In this document: positions 1 to 5,826 of the stretch, one piece after another | Position numbering within the stretch: the first letter of the stretch is position 1 | Layout of the letters: every line of letters starts with the position of its first letter | DNA from: an uncultured Bacteroides sp. | GTDB taxonomy: Bacteria > Bacteroidota > Bacteroidia > Bacteroidales > Bacteroidaceae | Reading direction: 5' to 3' | NCBI GenBank assembly: GCA_905203765.1 | Contig: CAJKXC010000080.1 | Coordinates: forward strand, 1-10,034 | DNA: 10,034 nucleotides | The notes under the pieces: generated by a model | The model's database searches: none | Seen by the model: only the letters and a program-made list of their open reading frames with translations | What the model was told of the DNA's origin: nothing | Made by a program: the position numbers and the translations under genes

Positions 1-20
1 GAACCGGACTGTAAAAGATG

Positions 21-54
21 AAAAGAGGTTGTGCCAGCATTTTGACACAACCTC
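21..54 (-). terminator. Rho-independent terminator of the nif3/zinc-ribbon operon
   Basis: A perfect 9-bp stem pairs GAGGTTGTG (25-33) with CACAACCTC (46-54) around a 12-base loop. Read on the minus strand, the stem is followed at once by TTTT (complement of 21-24) and then by more T-rich sequence. It begins about 30 bases beyond the stop codon of the zinc-ribbon gene, so it most likely ends that transcript. On the plus strand the stem is followed by GCATTTATC, a poor U-tract, so termination is probably one-directional. Confidence 0.75.
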
Positions 55-83
55 GCATTTATCTTAGGGTTTTACAAAAGAAC

Positions 84-914
84 TTACTCTGCGCTTGCAG
101 CTTTCTTTCTGGTTCTTGTTGCTTTCTCCTTTACTACTTCTACCTTTGGTTCGGGAGTTATGCCAGCCAGTTCCGGGTCAATCATGATGCGTCCGCAATA
201 TTCGCAAACGATGATTTTCTTACGAGAACGAATATCCAGTTGTCTCTGGGGCGGGATTTTGTTGAAGCAACCGCCACAAGCATCACGCTGTACATATACA
301 ATACCCAACCCGTTGCGTGAGTTCTTGCGGATACGCTTGAAGGACTGGAGCAGACGCGGTTCGATTTTGGTTTCGAGTTCTTTGGCCTTGTCTCTCAGCT
401 TCTCTTCTTCCTGTTTTGTTTCAGAAATGATTTCGTCCAATTCGTTCTTCTTCACGTCGAGGTCTTTCTGTCTTTCTTCCAGGGCGGCAGTGCTTTCCGC
501 TACTTCCTGTGAGCGTTCTTCCTCTTGTGCGGCAAATTCCTTGATACGCTTCTCGCAAAGCTCTATTTCCAATGTCTGGAATTCGATTTCTTTGCTCAGG
601 AAGTCATACTCGCGGTTGTTGCGTACGTTGTCTTGTTGTTCTTTATATTTTGCTACTGAAGCTTTGGCTGTTTCTATTTCCACTTTCTTGCTGGCAATAG
701 AAGATTTCAACTCGGCAACTTCTGCCTTAATTCTATCAATACGGGTGCTCAGACCGGCAATTTCGTCTTCCAAGTCTTGTACTTCCAGCGGAAGTTCACC
801 TCTTAATGTCTTGATTTCATCAATCTTGGACAGCATAGTCTGCAACTGGAACAATGCTTTCAACTTCTGTTCCACAGTCAATTCCTGGGGATCTTTTTTT
901 GCTTCTTTAGCCAT
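84..914 (-). CDS. Coiled-coil protein with C-terminal C4 zinc ribbon (zf-RING_7 / COG1579-like)
   Basis: This 276-residue protein has two clear parts. Residues about 35-185 are rich in E, K, L, A and Q in long heptad-like runs, indicating a long coiled-coil hairpin. Residues 213-240 hold CGGC and CEYCG, so Cys213, Cys216, Cys237 and Cys240 form a C4 zinc ribbon. A short basic tail with TRTRKK follows. This architecture is that of the widespread zf-RING_7 zinc-ribbon family, whose biochemical role is largely unresolved; the chlamydial member CT398 (CdsZ) has been linked to type III secretion, a role I do not infer here. The ATG at 912-914 lies only 5 bases after the nif3 stop, so the two genes are almost certainly co-transcribed. 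There is no signal peptide, so it should be cytoplasmic. The domain call is firm; the function is unknown. Confidence 0.9.
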   Translation of the reverse strand: MAKEAKKDPQELTVEQKLKALFQLQTMLSKIDEIKTLRGELPLEVQDLEDEIAGLSTRIDRIKAEVAELKSSIASKKVEIETAKASVAKYKEQQDNVRNNREYDFLSKEIEFQTLEIELCEKRIKEFAAQEEERSQEVAESTAALEERQKDLDVKKNELDEIISETKQEEEKLRDKAKELETKIEPRLLQSFKRIRKNSRNGLGIVYVQRDACGGCFNKIPPQRQLDIRSRKKIIVCEYCGRIMIDPELAGITPEPKVEVVKEKATRTRKKAASAE

Positions 915-919
915 TTTAC

Positions 920-1702
920 TTACATGTATTTTATGGGATTCGTGTTTACTTTGGTCATCTGGACTTCAAAGTTAGGAAACAAATCCCGGATTATTGTATA
1001 AAATATTTCTTTCGTATATTGTTCGCTTTCGTAATGCCCTATTTCTGCCAGCAGTATTTCGGCATCATGCCCGAAGTAATCGTGATACTTTATCTCGCCG
1101 GTAATGAAGACGTCCGCACGGTTGCTGATGGCAAGCGGCATCAGAAATGCTCCGGCGCCACCGCACAAGGCTACCGTTTGTATCTCCCTGCCGGTAAGTC
1201 TGTTGTGCTTGAGGCATCCTACCTCAAAAGTCTTCTTGATACGTTTCAGGAACTCCAGCTCTGTTTCCGGTGTTTCCAGTTCGCCGATGACGCCCGCTCC
1301 GGCTTGCTCTTCATCCTCTCTCGGTTGAAGTATGCGGACGTTCTTCAACCCTATTTTCTCGGCTATCTTGAAGTTCACCCCTTCCGGTGCATTGTCCAGA
1401 TTGGTGTGGGCGGCATAGATCACGAGGTCGTTCTTGATGGCTTTCAAGATGCAACGCTCCACATAATCCCGTCCTGTGATGGATTTATAGCCTTTGAAGA
1501 TAAGAGGATGGTGCGCAATGACCAGGTTGTATCCTAATGCGATCGCTTCATCCAGTACGGCTTCAGTAACGTCAAGACACAACAAAGCCCCTGTTGCTTC
1601 CGCATCTGTCAATCCGATTTGCAGGCCGGCATTATCGAATCCGTCTTGCAATGGCAGAGGCGCGAACCGTTCAAGGGCGCTTACTATTTCCTTAATTTTC
1701 AT
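920..1702 (-). CDS. Nif3-like dinuclear metal-centre protein (YbgI/YqfO family)
   Basis: The 260-residue protein carries the Nif3/DUF34 metal-site motifs: AHHPLIF (His64, His65), AAHTNLDNAPEG (Asp103), and GHYESEQ (His223, Glu227). It also has GEIKYHD near residue 202. Its length matches the short form of the family (E. coli YbgI about 247) and lacks the roughly 110-residue inserted domain of YqfO-type proteins. Family members bind two metal ions. Some are annotated as GTP cyclohydrolase 1 type 2, but the physiological role is unsettled and I would not use that name. The frame stays open to 1735, but the ATG at 1700-1702 (protein starting MKIKEIV) fits the family start, and a -7 promoter box lies between that ATG and the upstream Met. 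It leads the operon with the zinc-ribbon gene. Confidence 0.92.
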   Translation of the reverse strand: MKIKEIVSALERFAPLPLQDGFDNAGLQIGLTDAEATGALLCLDVTEAVLDEAIALGYNLVIAHHPLIFKGYKSITGRDYVERCILKAIKNDLVIYAAHTNLDNAPEGVNFKIAEKIGLKNVRILQPREDEEQAGAGVIGELETPETELEFLKRIKKTFEVGCLKHNRLTGREIQTVALCGGAGAFLMPLAISNRADVFITGEIKYHDYFGHDAEILLAEIGHYESEQYTKEIFYTIIRDLFPNFEVQMTKVNTNPIKYM

Positions 1703-1723
1703 TATGGATAGAAAATTTGGTTG

Positions 1724-1731
1724 CAAAGATA
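1724..1731 (-). promoter_or_regulatory. -7 box of the nif3 operon promoter
   Basis: The minus strand reads TATCTTTG here (followed by C), an exact match to the Bacteroides sigma-ABfr -7 consensus TAnnTTTG. It lies 21 bases upstream of the nif3 ATG, which would give a leader of roughly 15 bases. No convincing TTTG -33 box is visible at the expected distance. A second copy on the same strand at 1797-1804 is an alternative. Confidence 0.6.
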
Positions 1732-1796
1732 GCAAAAAACAATGAATGAGGAATGTTTTTTGCTCTTTTTATGAAACTATATGCTCCGGGGTATGT

Positions 1797-1804
1797 CAAA
1801 GATA
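1797..1804 (-). promoter_or_regulatory. Second candidate -7 box facing nif3
   Basis: The minus strand again reads TATCTTTG. It could be an upstream nif3 promoter with a leader near 90 bases. It is also the left arm of a perfect 10-bp inverted repeat (CAAAGATAAT at 1797-1806 with ATTATCTTTG at 1836-1845). No -33 box is evident. Whether it is used cannot be told from the sequence. Confidence 0.35.
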
Positions 1805-1837
1805 ATCGGATTATAGCGGTTATATTGTTTTTATAAT

Positions 1838-1845
1838 TATCTTTG
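1838..1845 (+). promoter_or_regulatory. -7 box of the lipoprotein gene promoter
   Basis: TATCTTTG matches the Bacteroides -7 consensus TAnnTTTG exactly. It lies 27 bases before the ATG at 1873, giving a short leader of about 20 bases. The region upstream is A/T-rich, but no clean TTTG -33 element stands 19-21 bases ahead of it. Confidence 0.6.
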
Positions 1846-1872
1846 TTGGTACAATCATAGACTCAATACATT

Positions 1873-2277
1873 ATGAAAGCACTGCTTGTTTTATTCTTCT
1901 CTTTGCTCATATTTCTGTCTTGTCAGAATACGGGTAAATCCCAAGTTGCCGATTCGGACGACGTAGAGGAAGCTGTCGATACAATTCCTAAGGCTACTGC
2001 CATCTTCTGGGTGGATAAGGCAAAGGATAACAAGAAGAAAGGTTCCCCTACTCCGATACGTACTGTCAAAGCAAAGGTAGATGTAGACTCTTTGGGAAAA
2101 GTTGAACTATTGTCATATGTCAAACCGCAGAGCACAAGAGTCAAAGAGTACTTGCAGTACAGACTGGAGATATTCCGGGTAAAGAAGGTTATGCTGGATA
2201 GCGGTTATGTCAAACCGGGAGTGCAGTATGTGCAGCTACGCTATGTGCCGGAGAATATAAAGAAACATATTAATTAA
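1873..2277 (+). CDS. Small putative lipoprotein (DUF4891-like)
   Basis: The 134-residue protein begins with a lipoprotein signal peptide: Lys2, a hydrophobic core to residue 15, then FLSC with the lipidated cysteine at position 17. An acidic linker follows (residues 27-36, DSDDVEEAVD), then a lysine-rich patch (48-56). The C-terminal 70 residues alternate short strand-like and helical segments (about 66-126). I tentatively place it in DUF4891, a small family of Bacteroides lipoproteins; the alpha/beta pattern, with VDSLGKV and a late YVQLRYVP strand, also recalls the fold of TonB C-terminal domains, but I see no diagnostic motif. It should be attached to the inner or outer membrane on the periplasmic side. 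There is no clear acidic surface-export signal right after Cys17. It is a single-gene transcript with its own promoter and terminator. Function unknown. Confidence 0.8.
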   Translation: MKALLVLFFSLLIFLSCQNTGKSQVADSDDVEEAVDTIPKATAIFWVDKAKDNKKKGSPTPIRTVKAKVDVDSLGKVELLSYVKPQSTRVKEYLQYRLEIFRVKKVMLDSGYVKPGVQYVQLRYVPENIKKHIN

Positions 2278-2287
2278 GTAATAACTG

Positions 2288-2317
2288 AAAAGAGCATTTA
2301 TTTATGCTCTTTTTTTT
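2288..2317 (+). terminator. Rho-independent terminator between convergent genes
   Basis: AGAGCAT (2291-2297) pairs with ATGCTCT (2304-2310) around a 6-base loop, and the preceding AAA can extend the stem into the T run. The plus strand then reads eight T (2310-2317), a strong terminator for the lipoprotein gene. The minus strand reads the same stem followed by TTTTC, so it may also end the fetB transcript. The fetB stop codon (complement of TTA at 2298-2300) lies in the hairpin loop. Confidence 0.85.
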
Positions 2318-3098
2318 CTACCGTAACGGGCAATAGCTTGCCGTATGCATCGAATGACTTGCGGGAAGCCAGTGAGATTGTAATCATCAGCGAGAGCATG
2401 GATGCCGTGAAGGTTATTACCATAATCATCATCTGGTATTTGATGGCTACATTCGGGCTGCTTCCCCCCAATATCTGTCCGATCATAGTTCCCGGAAAGG
2501 CTACCAGTCCCATAACGGATATATTGGCAATCAACGGACTGAATGCCTTGATGATGGCTTGGCGGATGAAGGGGGCTTGTGCTTCTGCGCGGGTAGCCCC
2601 GTTGCCGAGGAGATAGCGGTAGAGTTGCTGTTCCCGTTTCAGTCCGCTATAATAGGTATTGAGGGCAATGACATTGCTGGACAGCATATTCCCCATCAAT
2701 ATGCCGAAGATCGGAATGAAGTATTGGGCGCTGAATACATTTTCCAGGCGCAGCACAATACCGATGAAGTACATTCCTACACACACCACACTGCACAGGA
2801 AACCTACTGAAATAGGTATCAGCAGCACTTTCCGTTTCAGCTGGGTGCGTGCCAGCGCTGTCTGCGAGGCAACGAATATCATGATAATCACCCATAAGAA
2901 GTTAATCCACGGATTGTTCCACAGAAAAAGGTATTTCAGATAGACGCCGATAAAGAAAAGCTGCACTATCATGCGGGCCGTACCTATGATCGTAGCGCGC
3001 AACAGGCCGGTTTTGAACTTCCAGATGTAGAACAGGGGGATTAATAATAGTAATAATCCGATGCCTAGGCTGAGGTATGATATGTCGATGGTTCCCAA
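2298..3098 (-). CDS. fetB: FetB-like ABC transporter permease (UPF0014 family)
   Basis: This 266-residue integral membrane protein has about seven hydrophobic segments (roughly residues 7-27, 40-60, 64-80, 91-115, 125-148, 188-212 and 222-244). It matches E. coli FetB (YbbM, about 259 residues) along its length from memory, most clearly at IPIFGILMGNML, then GATRAEA with FIRQAI, MGLVAFPGTMIGQIL and AIKYQMM. With its ATPase FetA, E. coli FetB forms an ABC exporter reported to remove iron and give resistance to oxidative stress; the substrate here is inferred only from family. No ATG or GTG is available: the reading frame is closed by the stop of the preceding gene 12 bases upstream, so TTG at 3096-3098 is the best start. 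It is the last gene of the operon with the small membrane protein and the ATPase. Confidence 0.88.
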   Translation of the reverse strand: MGTIDISYLSLGIGLLLLLIPLFYIWKFKTGLLRATIIGTARMIVQLFFIGVYLKYLFLWNNPWINFLWVIIMIFVASQTALARTQLKRKVLLIPISVGFLCSVVCVGMYFIGIVLRLENVFSAQYFIPIFGILMGNMLSSNVIALNTYYSGLKREQQLYRYLLGNGATRAEAQAPFIRQAIIKAFSPLIANISVMGLVAFPGTMIGQILGGSSPNVAIKYQMMIMVITFTASMLSLMITISLASRKSFDAYGKLLPVTVEKKEHK

Positions 3099-3110
3099 TC
3101 TTGCTTTATT

Positions 3111-3392
3111 TTACTTGATAAACAATACTACCAATATAGAGGCCACAGCAATGCAGACCAAAAGAATGAGATAGGTCATCTTTACGCTGTAATGCAGTTC
3201 CGACCGTTCCTTTTTAGCAGTGAGTTTTGCGATCTTCTCCATATCTTCGGCAGTTGTATTTTGAGGCATACCGTTGCGCCCGTCATACATCTTGTCCAGA
3301 CGGCTGTTCAAACGCTCACGGCGTAGGTTACGCAAGTCACGGTTTTCCTTGTCTCGCCGTATCATGTCGAATACAAATCCTGCAAAGCTCAT
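3111..3392 (-). CDS. Unrecognised small protein with one C-terminal membrane segment
   Basis: The 93-residue protein starts at ATG 3390-3392 (MSFAGFVFDM); a TTG six bases further upstream is possible but less likely. Residues 11-33 are crowded with Arg and Lys (RRDKENRDLRNLRRERLNSR), residues 34-66 are polar and charged, and residues 72-92 form a single hydrophobic segment ending FIK. There is no N-terminal signal, so it should sit in the inner membrane as a tail-anchored protein with its basic part in the cytoplasm. It lies 19 bases after the fetA stop and 12 bases before the fetB start, so it is very likely translated from the same mRNA. I recall small Bacteroidota proteins with a similar MSFGG-type N-terminus, basic stretch and C-terminal membrane helix, but I cannot confirm membership. 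No function is assigned. Confidence 0.78.
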   Translation of the reverse strand: MSFAGFVFDMIRRDKENRDLRNLRRERLNSRLDKMYDGRNGMPQNTTAEDMEKIAKLTAKKERSELHYSVKMTYLILLVCIAVASILVVLFIK

Positions 3393-3411
3393 GATCAATT
3401 CTTTTTAAGGT

Positions 3412-4035
3412 TTATACCATTATAATATGCTGATCGCAGCCGTTGGAGAATCCTTCGTCGTGCGATACCGTCAATATAGCGCTTCCCTTGTCCGCTTGCC
3501 GGCGGAAGAAAGAGAGAACTTTCTCCGTAGAACCGGAATCGAGTGCGGAAGTCGGCTCATCGATGATAATCAGCGGTTTGCTTATCATGGACGCTACGGC
3601 TATCATCATGCGCTGGCGCTGACCGCCGGATATCTCGTTCACCCGTTTGTAGTACAACTCCTGCTCCATACCCAAATCCTCAAAACAGGCAAACAGCCGG
3701 GATTCGGAAAAAGGAGTGCCCCGGTTTGCCCTCAGACTGAAAGGCAGTTGCACCATATCTTTCACCCACTCCAGCGGTAATGCCAGTTCTTGTGGAATCC
3801 ATGCTATCTGTCTGCGTATGGCATCAATGCTTCCCTTCTCCAATAATGTACCATTCAAGGTGATACGGCCTTCCCTCAACGGAATAAATCCGAGTATGGC
3901 GTTGAGCAATGAAGTCTTTCCGCATCCCGACGGGCCGGAGATGCTGGCTATTTCCCCTTGTTTCAGTTGCAGGTTGAACCCTGAAAAAAGTATATTGTTG
4001 CCGTAGGCGACGCTGGCATTTTCTATTTGTAGCAT
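3412..4035 (-). CDS. fetA: FetA-like ABC transporter ATP-binding protein
   Basis: The 207-residue protein is a single complete ABC nucleotide-binding domain: Walker A GPSGCGKT (residues 34-41), Q-loop Gln82, signature SGGQR (136-140), Walker B LIIIDE (155-160), D-loop SALD (163-166) and H-loop His192. It ends soon after the H-loop, a little shorter than E. coli FetA (YbbL, about 225). Being followed two genes later by a UPF0014/FetB permease makes it the ATPase of that exporter; the ABC domain alone would not identify the substrate. The frame is open to a TTG at 4047, but the ATG at 4033-4035 (MLQIENASVAYG) fits ABC-domain starts. It is the first gene of its operon, with a -7 box 26 bases upstream. 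Confidence 0.87.
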   Translation of the reverse strand: MLQIENASVAYGNNILFSGFNLQLKQGEIASISGPSGCGKTSLLNAILGFIPLREGRITLNGTLLEKGSIDAIRRQIAWIPQELALPLEWVKDMVQLPFSLRANRGTPFSESRLFACFEDLGMEQELYYKRVNEISGGQRQRMMIAVASMISKPLIIIDEPTSALDSGSTEKVLSFFRRQADKGSAILTVSHDEGFSNGCDQHIIMV

Positions 4036-4060
4036 GGCATTCTTCAATCTTTCCGTATCG

Positions 4061-4068
4061 CAAAGATA
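4061..4068 (-). promoter_or_regulatory. -7 box of the fetA operon promoter
   Basis: The minus strand reads TATCTTTG (followed by C), matching the Bacteroides -7 consensus TAnnTTTG. It lies 25 bases upstream of the fetA ATG. It forms the left arm of a perfect 10-bp inverted repeat with the -7 box of the gene transcribed the other way. No -33 TTTG box is apparent. Confidence 0.65.
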
Positions 4069-4087
4069 GAGAAAAAAATATTTGTGC

Positions 4088-4095
4088 TATCTTTG
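4088..4095 (+). promoter_or_regulatory. -7 box of the DUF2148/aguAB promoter
   Basis: TATCTTTG matches TAnnTTTG and lies 30 bases before the ATG at 4126. The arms GCAAAGATAG (4060-4069) and CTATCTTTGC (4087-4096) make a perfect inverted repeat, so transcription of this operon and of fetA starts back to back from a stretch of less than 60 bases. Confidence 0.65.
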
Positions 4096-4111
4096 CTTCA
4101 CTAATTAATTC

Positions 4112-4121
4112 AGGAAAGGAA
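4112..4121 (+). promoter_or_regulatory. Ribosome binding site of the DUF2148 gene
   Basis: AGGAAAGGAA precedes the ATG at 4126, with AGGA ending 5 bases from the start codon. This is a better Shine-Dalgarno match than most starts in the window, which are A/T-rich, and it supports the chosen start. Confidence 0.6.
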
Positions 4122-4125
4122 GATT

Positions 4126-4665
4126 ATGATACAAAATGAACGGGATTGTCGTCATGAACACGTACTCGACGTGGCAAGACAAATGATGACCGCTGCACGT
4201 ACGGCGCCCAAAGGAAAAGGCATTGATGTTATAGAAACAGCATTGGTTACGGGAGAAGACCTTAAGAAACTGTCGGAAAAGATGGTTGCTATGGTCGAAG
4301 AACATGGCATGAAGTTCTTTTTACGCGATGCGGAGAACATCTTGCAGGCGGAATGCGTAGTTATAATAGGTACGCATGAGCTGGCTCAGGGATTGAATTG
4401 CGGGCATTGTGGTTTTTCCACTTGTGCAGGGCGTTCCGAGGGAGTGCCGTGTGCCATCAATTCGGTAGATGTCGGTATTGCCATCGGTTCGGCATGTGCA
4501 ATGGCTGCCGATATGAGAGTGGATACCCGTGTGATGTTTTCCGCCGGTCTTGCTGCACAGCGTTTGGACTGGCTGAAAGGTTGTACAAGTGTCTTTGCGA
4601 TTCCGGTCAGCGCGTCTTCCAAGAATCCGTTCTTTGACCGCAAACCGAAGGAAGAGAAAAAGTAA
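4126..4665 (+). CDS. Ferredoxin-like domain protein (DUF2148 / COG4739)
   Basis: The 179-residue cytoplasmic protein has a central cysteine cluster C-X2-C-X4-C-X8-C (Cys92, Cys95, Cys100, Cys109, within NCGHCGFSTC and EGVPC), the putative 4Fe-4S ligands of the DUF2148 family. Other family-like stretches are ARTAPKGKG (24-32), VVIIGT (78-83), VGIAIGSACAMAAD (116-129) and the MFSAGLAA segment (137-144). The C-terminus is charged (DRKPKEEKK). Additional cysteines are at 8, 77, 124 and 153. Length is typical for this family as I recall it. Its function has not been established; an electron-transfer or redox-sensing role is only an inference from the cluster motif. It is first in a plus-strand series leading into the agmatine-to-putrescine genes and shares a divergent promoter region with fetA. 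Confidence 0.88.
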   Translation: MIQNERDCRHEHVLDVARQMMTAARTAPKGKGIDVIETALVTGEDLKKLSEKMVAMVEEHGMKFFLRDAENILQAECVVIIGTHELAQGLNCGHCGFSTCAGRSEGVPCAINSVDVGIAIGSACAMAADMRVDTRVMFSAGLAAQRLDWLKGCTSVFAIPVSASSKNPFFDRKPKEEKK

Positions 4666-4752
4666 TAAACAATAAATAATATGGGAATTATTGTCGGCCT
4701 GCCAACCGGTGGGGCTTCGGAAAAAGATTATCAGGTACAGTTCGGAAAGAAC

Positions 4753-5790
4753 ATGATCCTGGAAACGCGTGACCCTTTCTTGCCCGCCGAATGGGCTTCT
4801 CAAAGCGGGGTGCAGTTGACCTGGCCGCATGCCGGTACGGATTGGGCGTATATGCTCGAAGAAGTGCAGGAGTGTTTTGTGTCTATCGCCCGTGAAATAT
4901 CTCAGCGCGAGAAACTATTGATCGTTACTCCCGAACCGGAAGAGGTCAGGAAACAGATTGCTGCTACCGCCCGTATGGAAAACGTCCGCTTTCTGGAGTG
5001 CGAGACAAATGATACCTGGGCGCGCGACCACGGAGCCATCACGATGATGGACACCGAAGGACCTTCCCTGCTCGACTTCAAATTCAACGGCTGGGGACTG
5101 AAGTTCGCTTCTGACAAAGATAACCTGATAACGTGTCGTGCGGCAGAAGCCGGCGCATTGAAAGGTAGATATACAAACCGCCTGGGCTTTGTGCTCGAAG
5201 GCGGTTCCATCGAGAGTGACGGCGTGGGTACGCTGCTCACTACTTCCGAATGTCTGCTCTCCCCCAACCGTAACGGACAAATGAACCGGGTGGAAATAGA
5301 AGAATACCTTCGTTCCGTTTTCCATCTTCAACGTGTGCTTTGGTTGGATTACGGCTATCTGGCGGGCGACGATACGGACAGCCACATCGACACGCTCGCC
5401 CGTTTCTGCTCGCCGGATACCATTGCTTACGTACAATGCAACGATGCCGGAGACGAACATTACGAAGCTCTCCGCCGGATGGAAGAACAACTGAAAACCT
5501 TCCGTACCTTGAGCGGAGAACCCTATCGCCTGTTGGCTCTCCCCATGGCGGACAAGATTGAGGAAGAAGGCGAACGTCTTCCCGCCACCTATGCCAACTT
5601 TCTGATACTGAACGATGCCGTGCTCTACCCCACGTATCGTCAGCCGGAGAATGATGCCCGTGCCAAAGAGGTGTTGCAAGCCGCTTTTCCCCATCACGAA
5701 ATCATTGGTATAGACTGTCGTGCCTTGATTAAGCAGCACGGTTCGCTGCATTGTGTCACGATGCAATATCCCGTAGGGATCATAAAATAA
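4753..5790 (+). CDS. aguA: Agmatine deiminase (agmatine iminohydrolase)
   Basis: It hydrolyses agmatine to N-carbamoylputrescine and ammonia in the cytoplasm. The 345-residue protein belongs to the peptidyl-arginine-deiminase/agmatine-deiminase fold. Counting from the ATG at 4753, it shows PAEW (11-14), NDTWARDHGA with Asp92, FNGWG (111-115), LEGGSI with Glu149, SECLL with NRN, DDTDSHID with His211, and the C-terminal GSLHC with catalytic Cys334. These match plant and bacterial AguA as I recall them. The frame extends to an ATG at 4681, which would add 24 residues unlike the family N-terminus. I prefer 4753 because family members begin shortly before PAEW and GGAAAGA precedes it, but 4681, only 15 bases after the DUF2148 stop, is a real alternative. 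The next gene encodes the following step. Confidence 0.93.
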   Translation: MILETRDPFLPAEWASQSGVQLTWPHAGTDWAYMLEEVQECFVSIAREISQREKLLIVTPEPEEVRKQIAATARMENVRFLECETNDTWARDHGAITMMDTEGPSLLDFKFNGWGLKFASDKDNLITCRAAEAGALKGRYTNRLGFVLEGGSIESDGVGTLLTTSECLLSPNRNGQMNRVEIEEYLRSVFHLQRVLWLDYGYLAGDDTDSHIDTLARFCSPDTIAYVQCNDAGDEHYEALRRMEEQLKTFRTLSGEPYRLLALPMADKIEEEGERLPATYANFLILNDAVLYPTYRQPENDARAKEVLQAAFPHHEIIGIDCRALIKQHGSLHCVTMQYPVGIIK

Positions 5791-5826
5791 TTCCAAATCA
5801 TAAATCATTAAACTGTAAATAGATAA

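Noticed and set aside
160..975. A 271-codon plus-strand frame opposite the zinc-ribbon gene
   Set aside because: It is rich in Ser, Leu and Cys, as expected from reading a Glu/Lys coiled coil backwards, and it runs across two real genes. No promoter or ribosome site supports it.
1703..1735. Longer nif3 start with an extra 11 residues
   Set aside because: The extra part covers the -7 promoter box at 1724-1731, and the downstream ATG matches the family start.
1741..1837. Possible small RNA or riboswitch between nif3 and the lipoprotein gene
   Set aside because: Apart from the mirrored -7 boxes I see no stable hairpin, no terminator and no known riboswitch core in this stretch.
2559..2943. Short plus-strand frames opposite fetB
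   Set aside because: Shadows of a membrane-protein gene; no start signals or recognisable sequence.
4036..4047. TTG start four codons upstream of the fetA ATG
   Set aside because: The ATG at 4035 begins where ABC domains normally begin; nothing in the upstream codons is conserved that I can recognise.
4321..4830. Minus-strand frame opposite the DUF2148 gene and the aguA start region
   Set aside because: It overlaps a conserved iron-sulfur gene in full, has no family features, and lacks a promoter box upstream.
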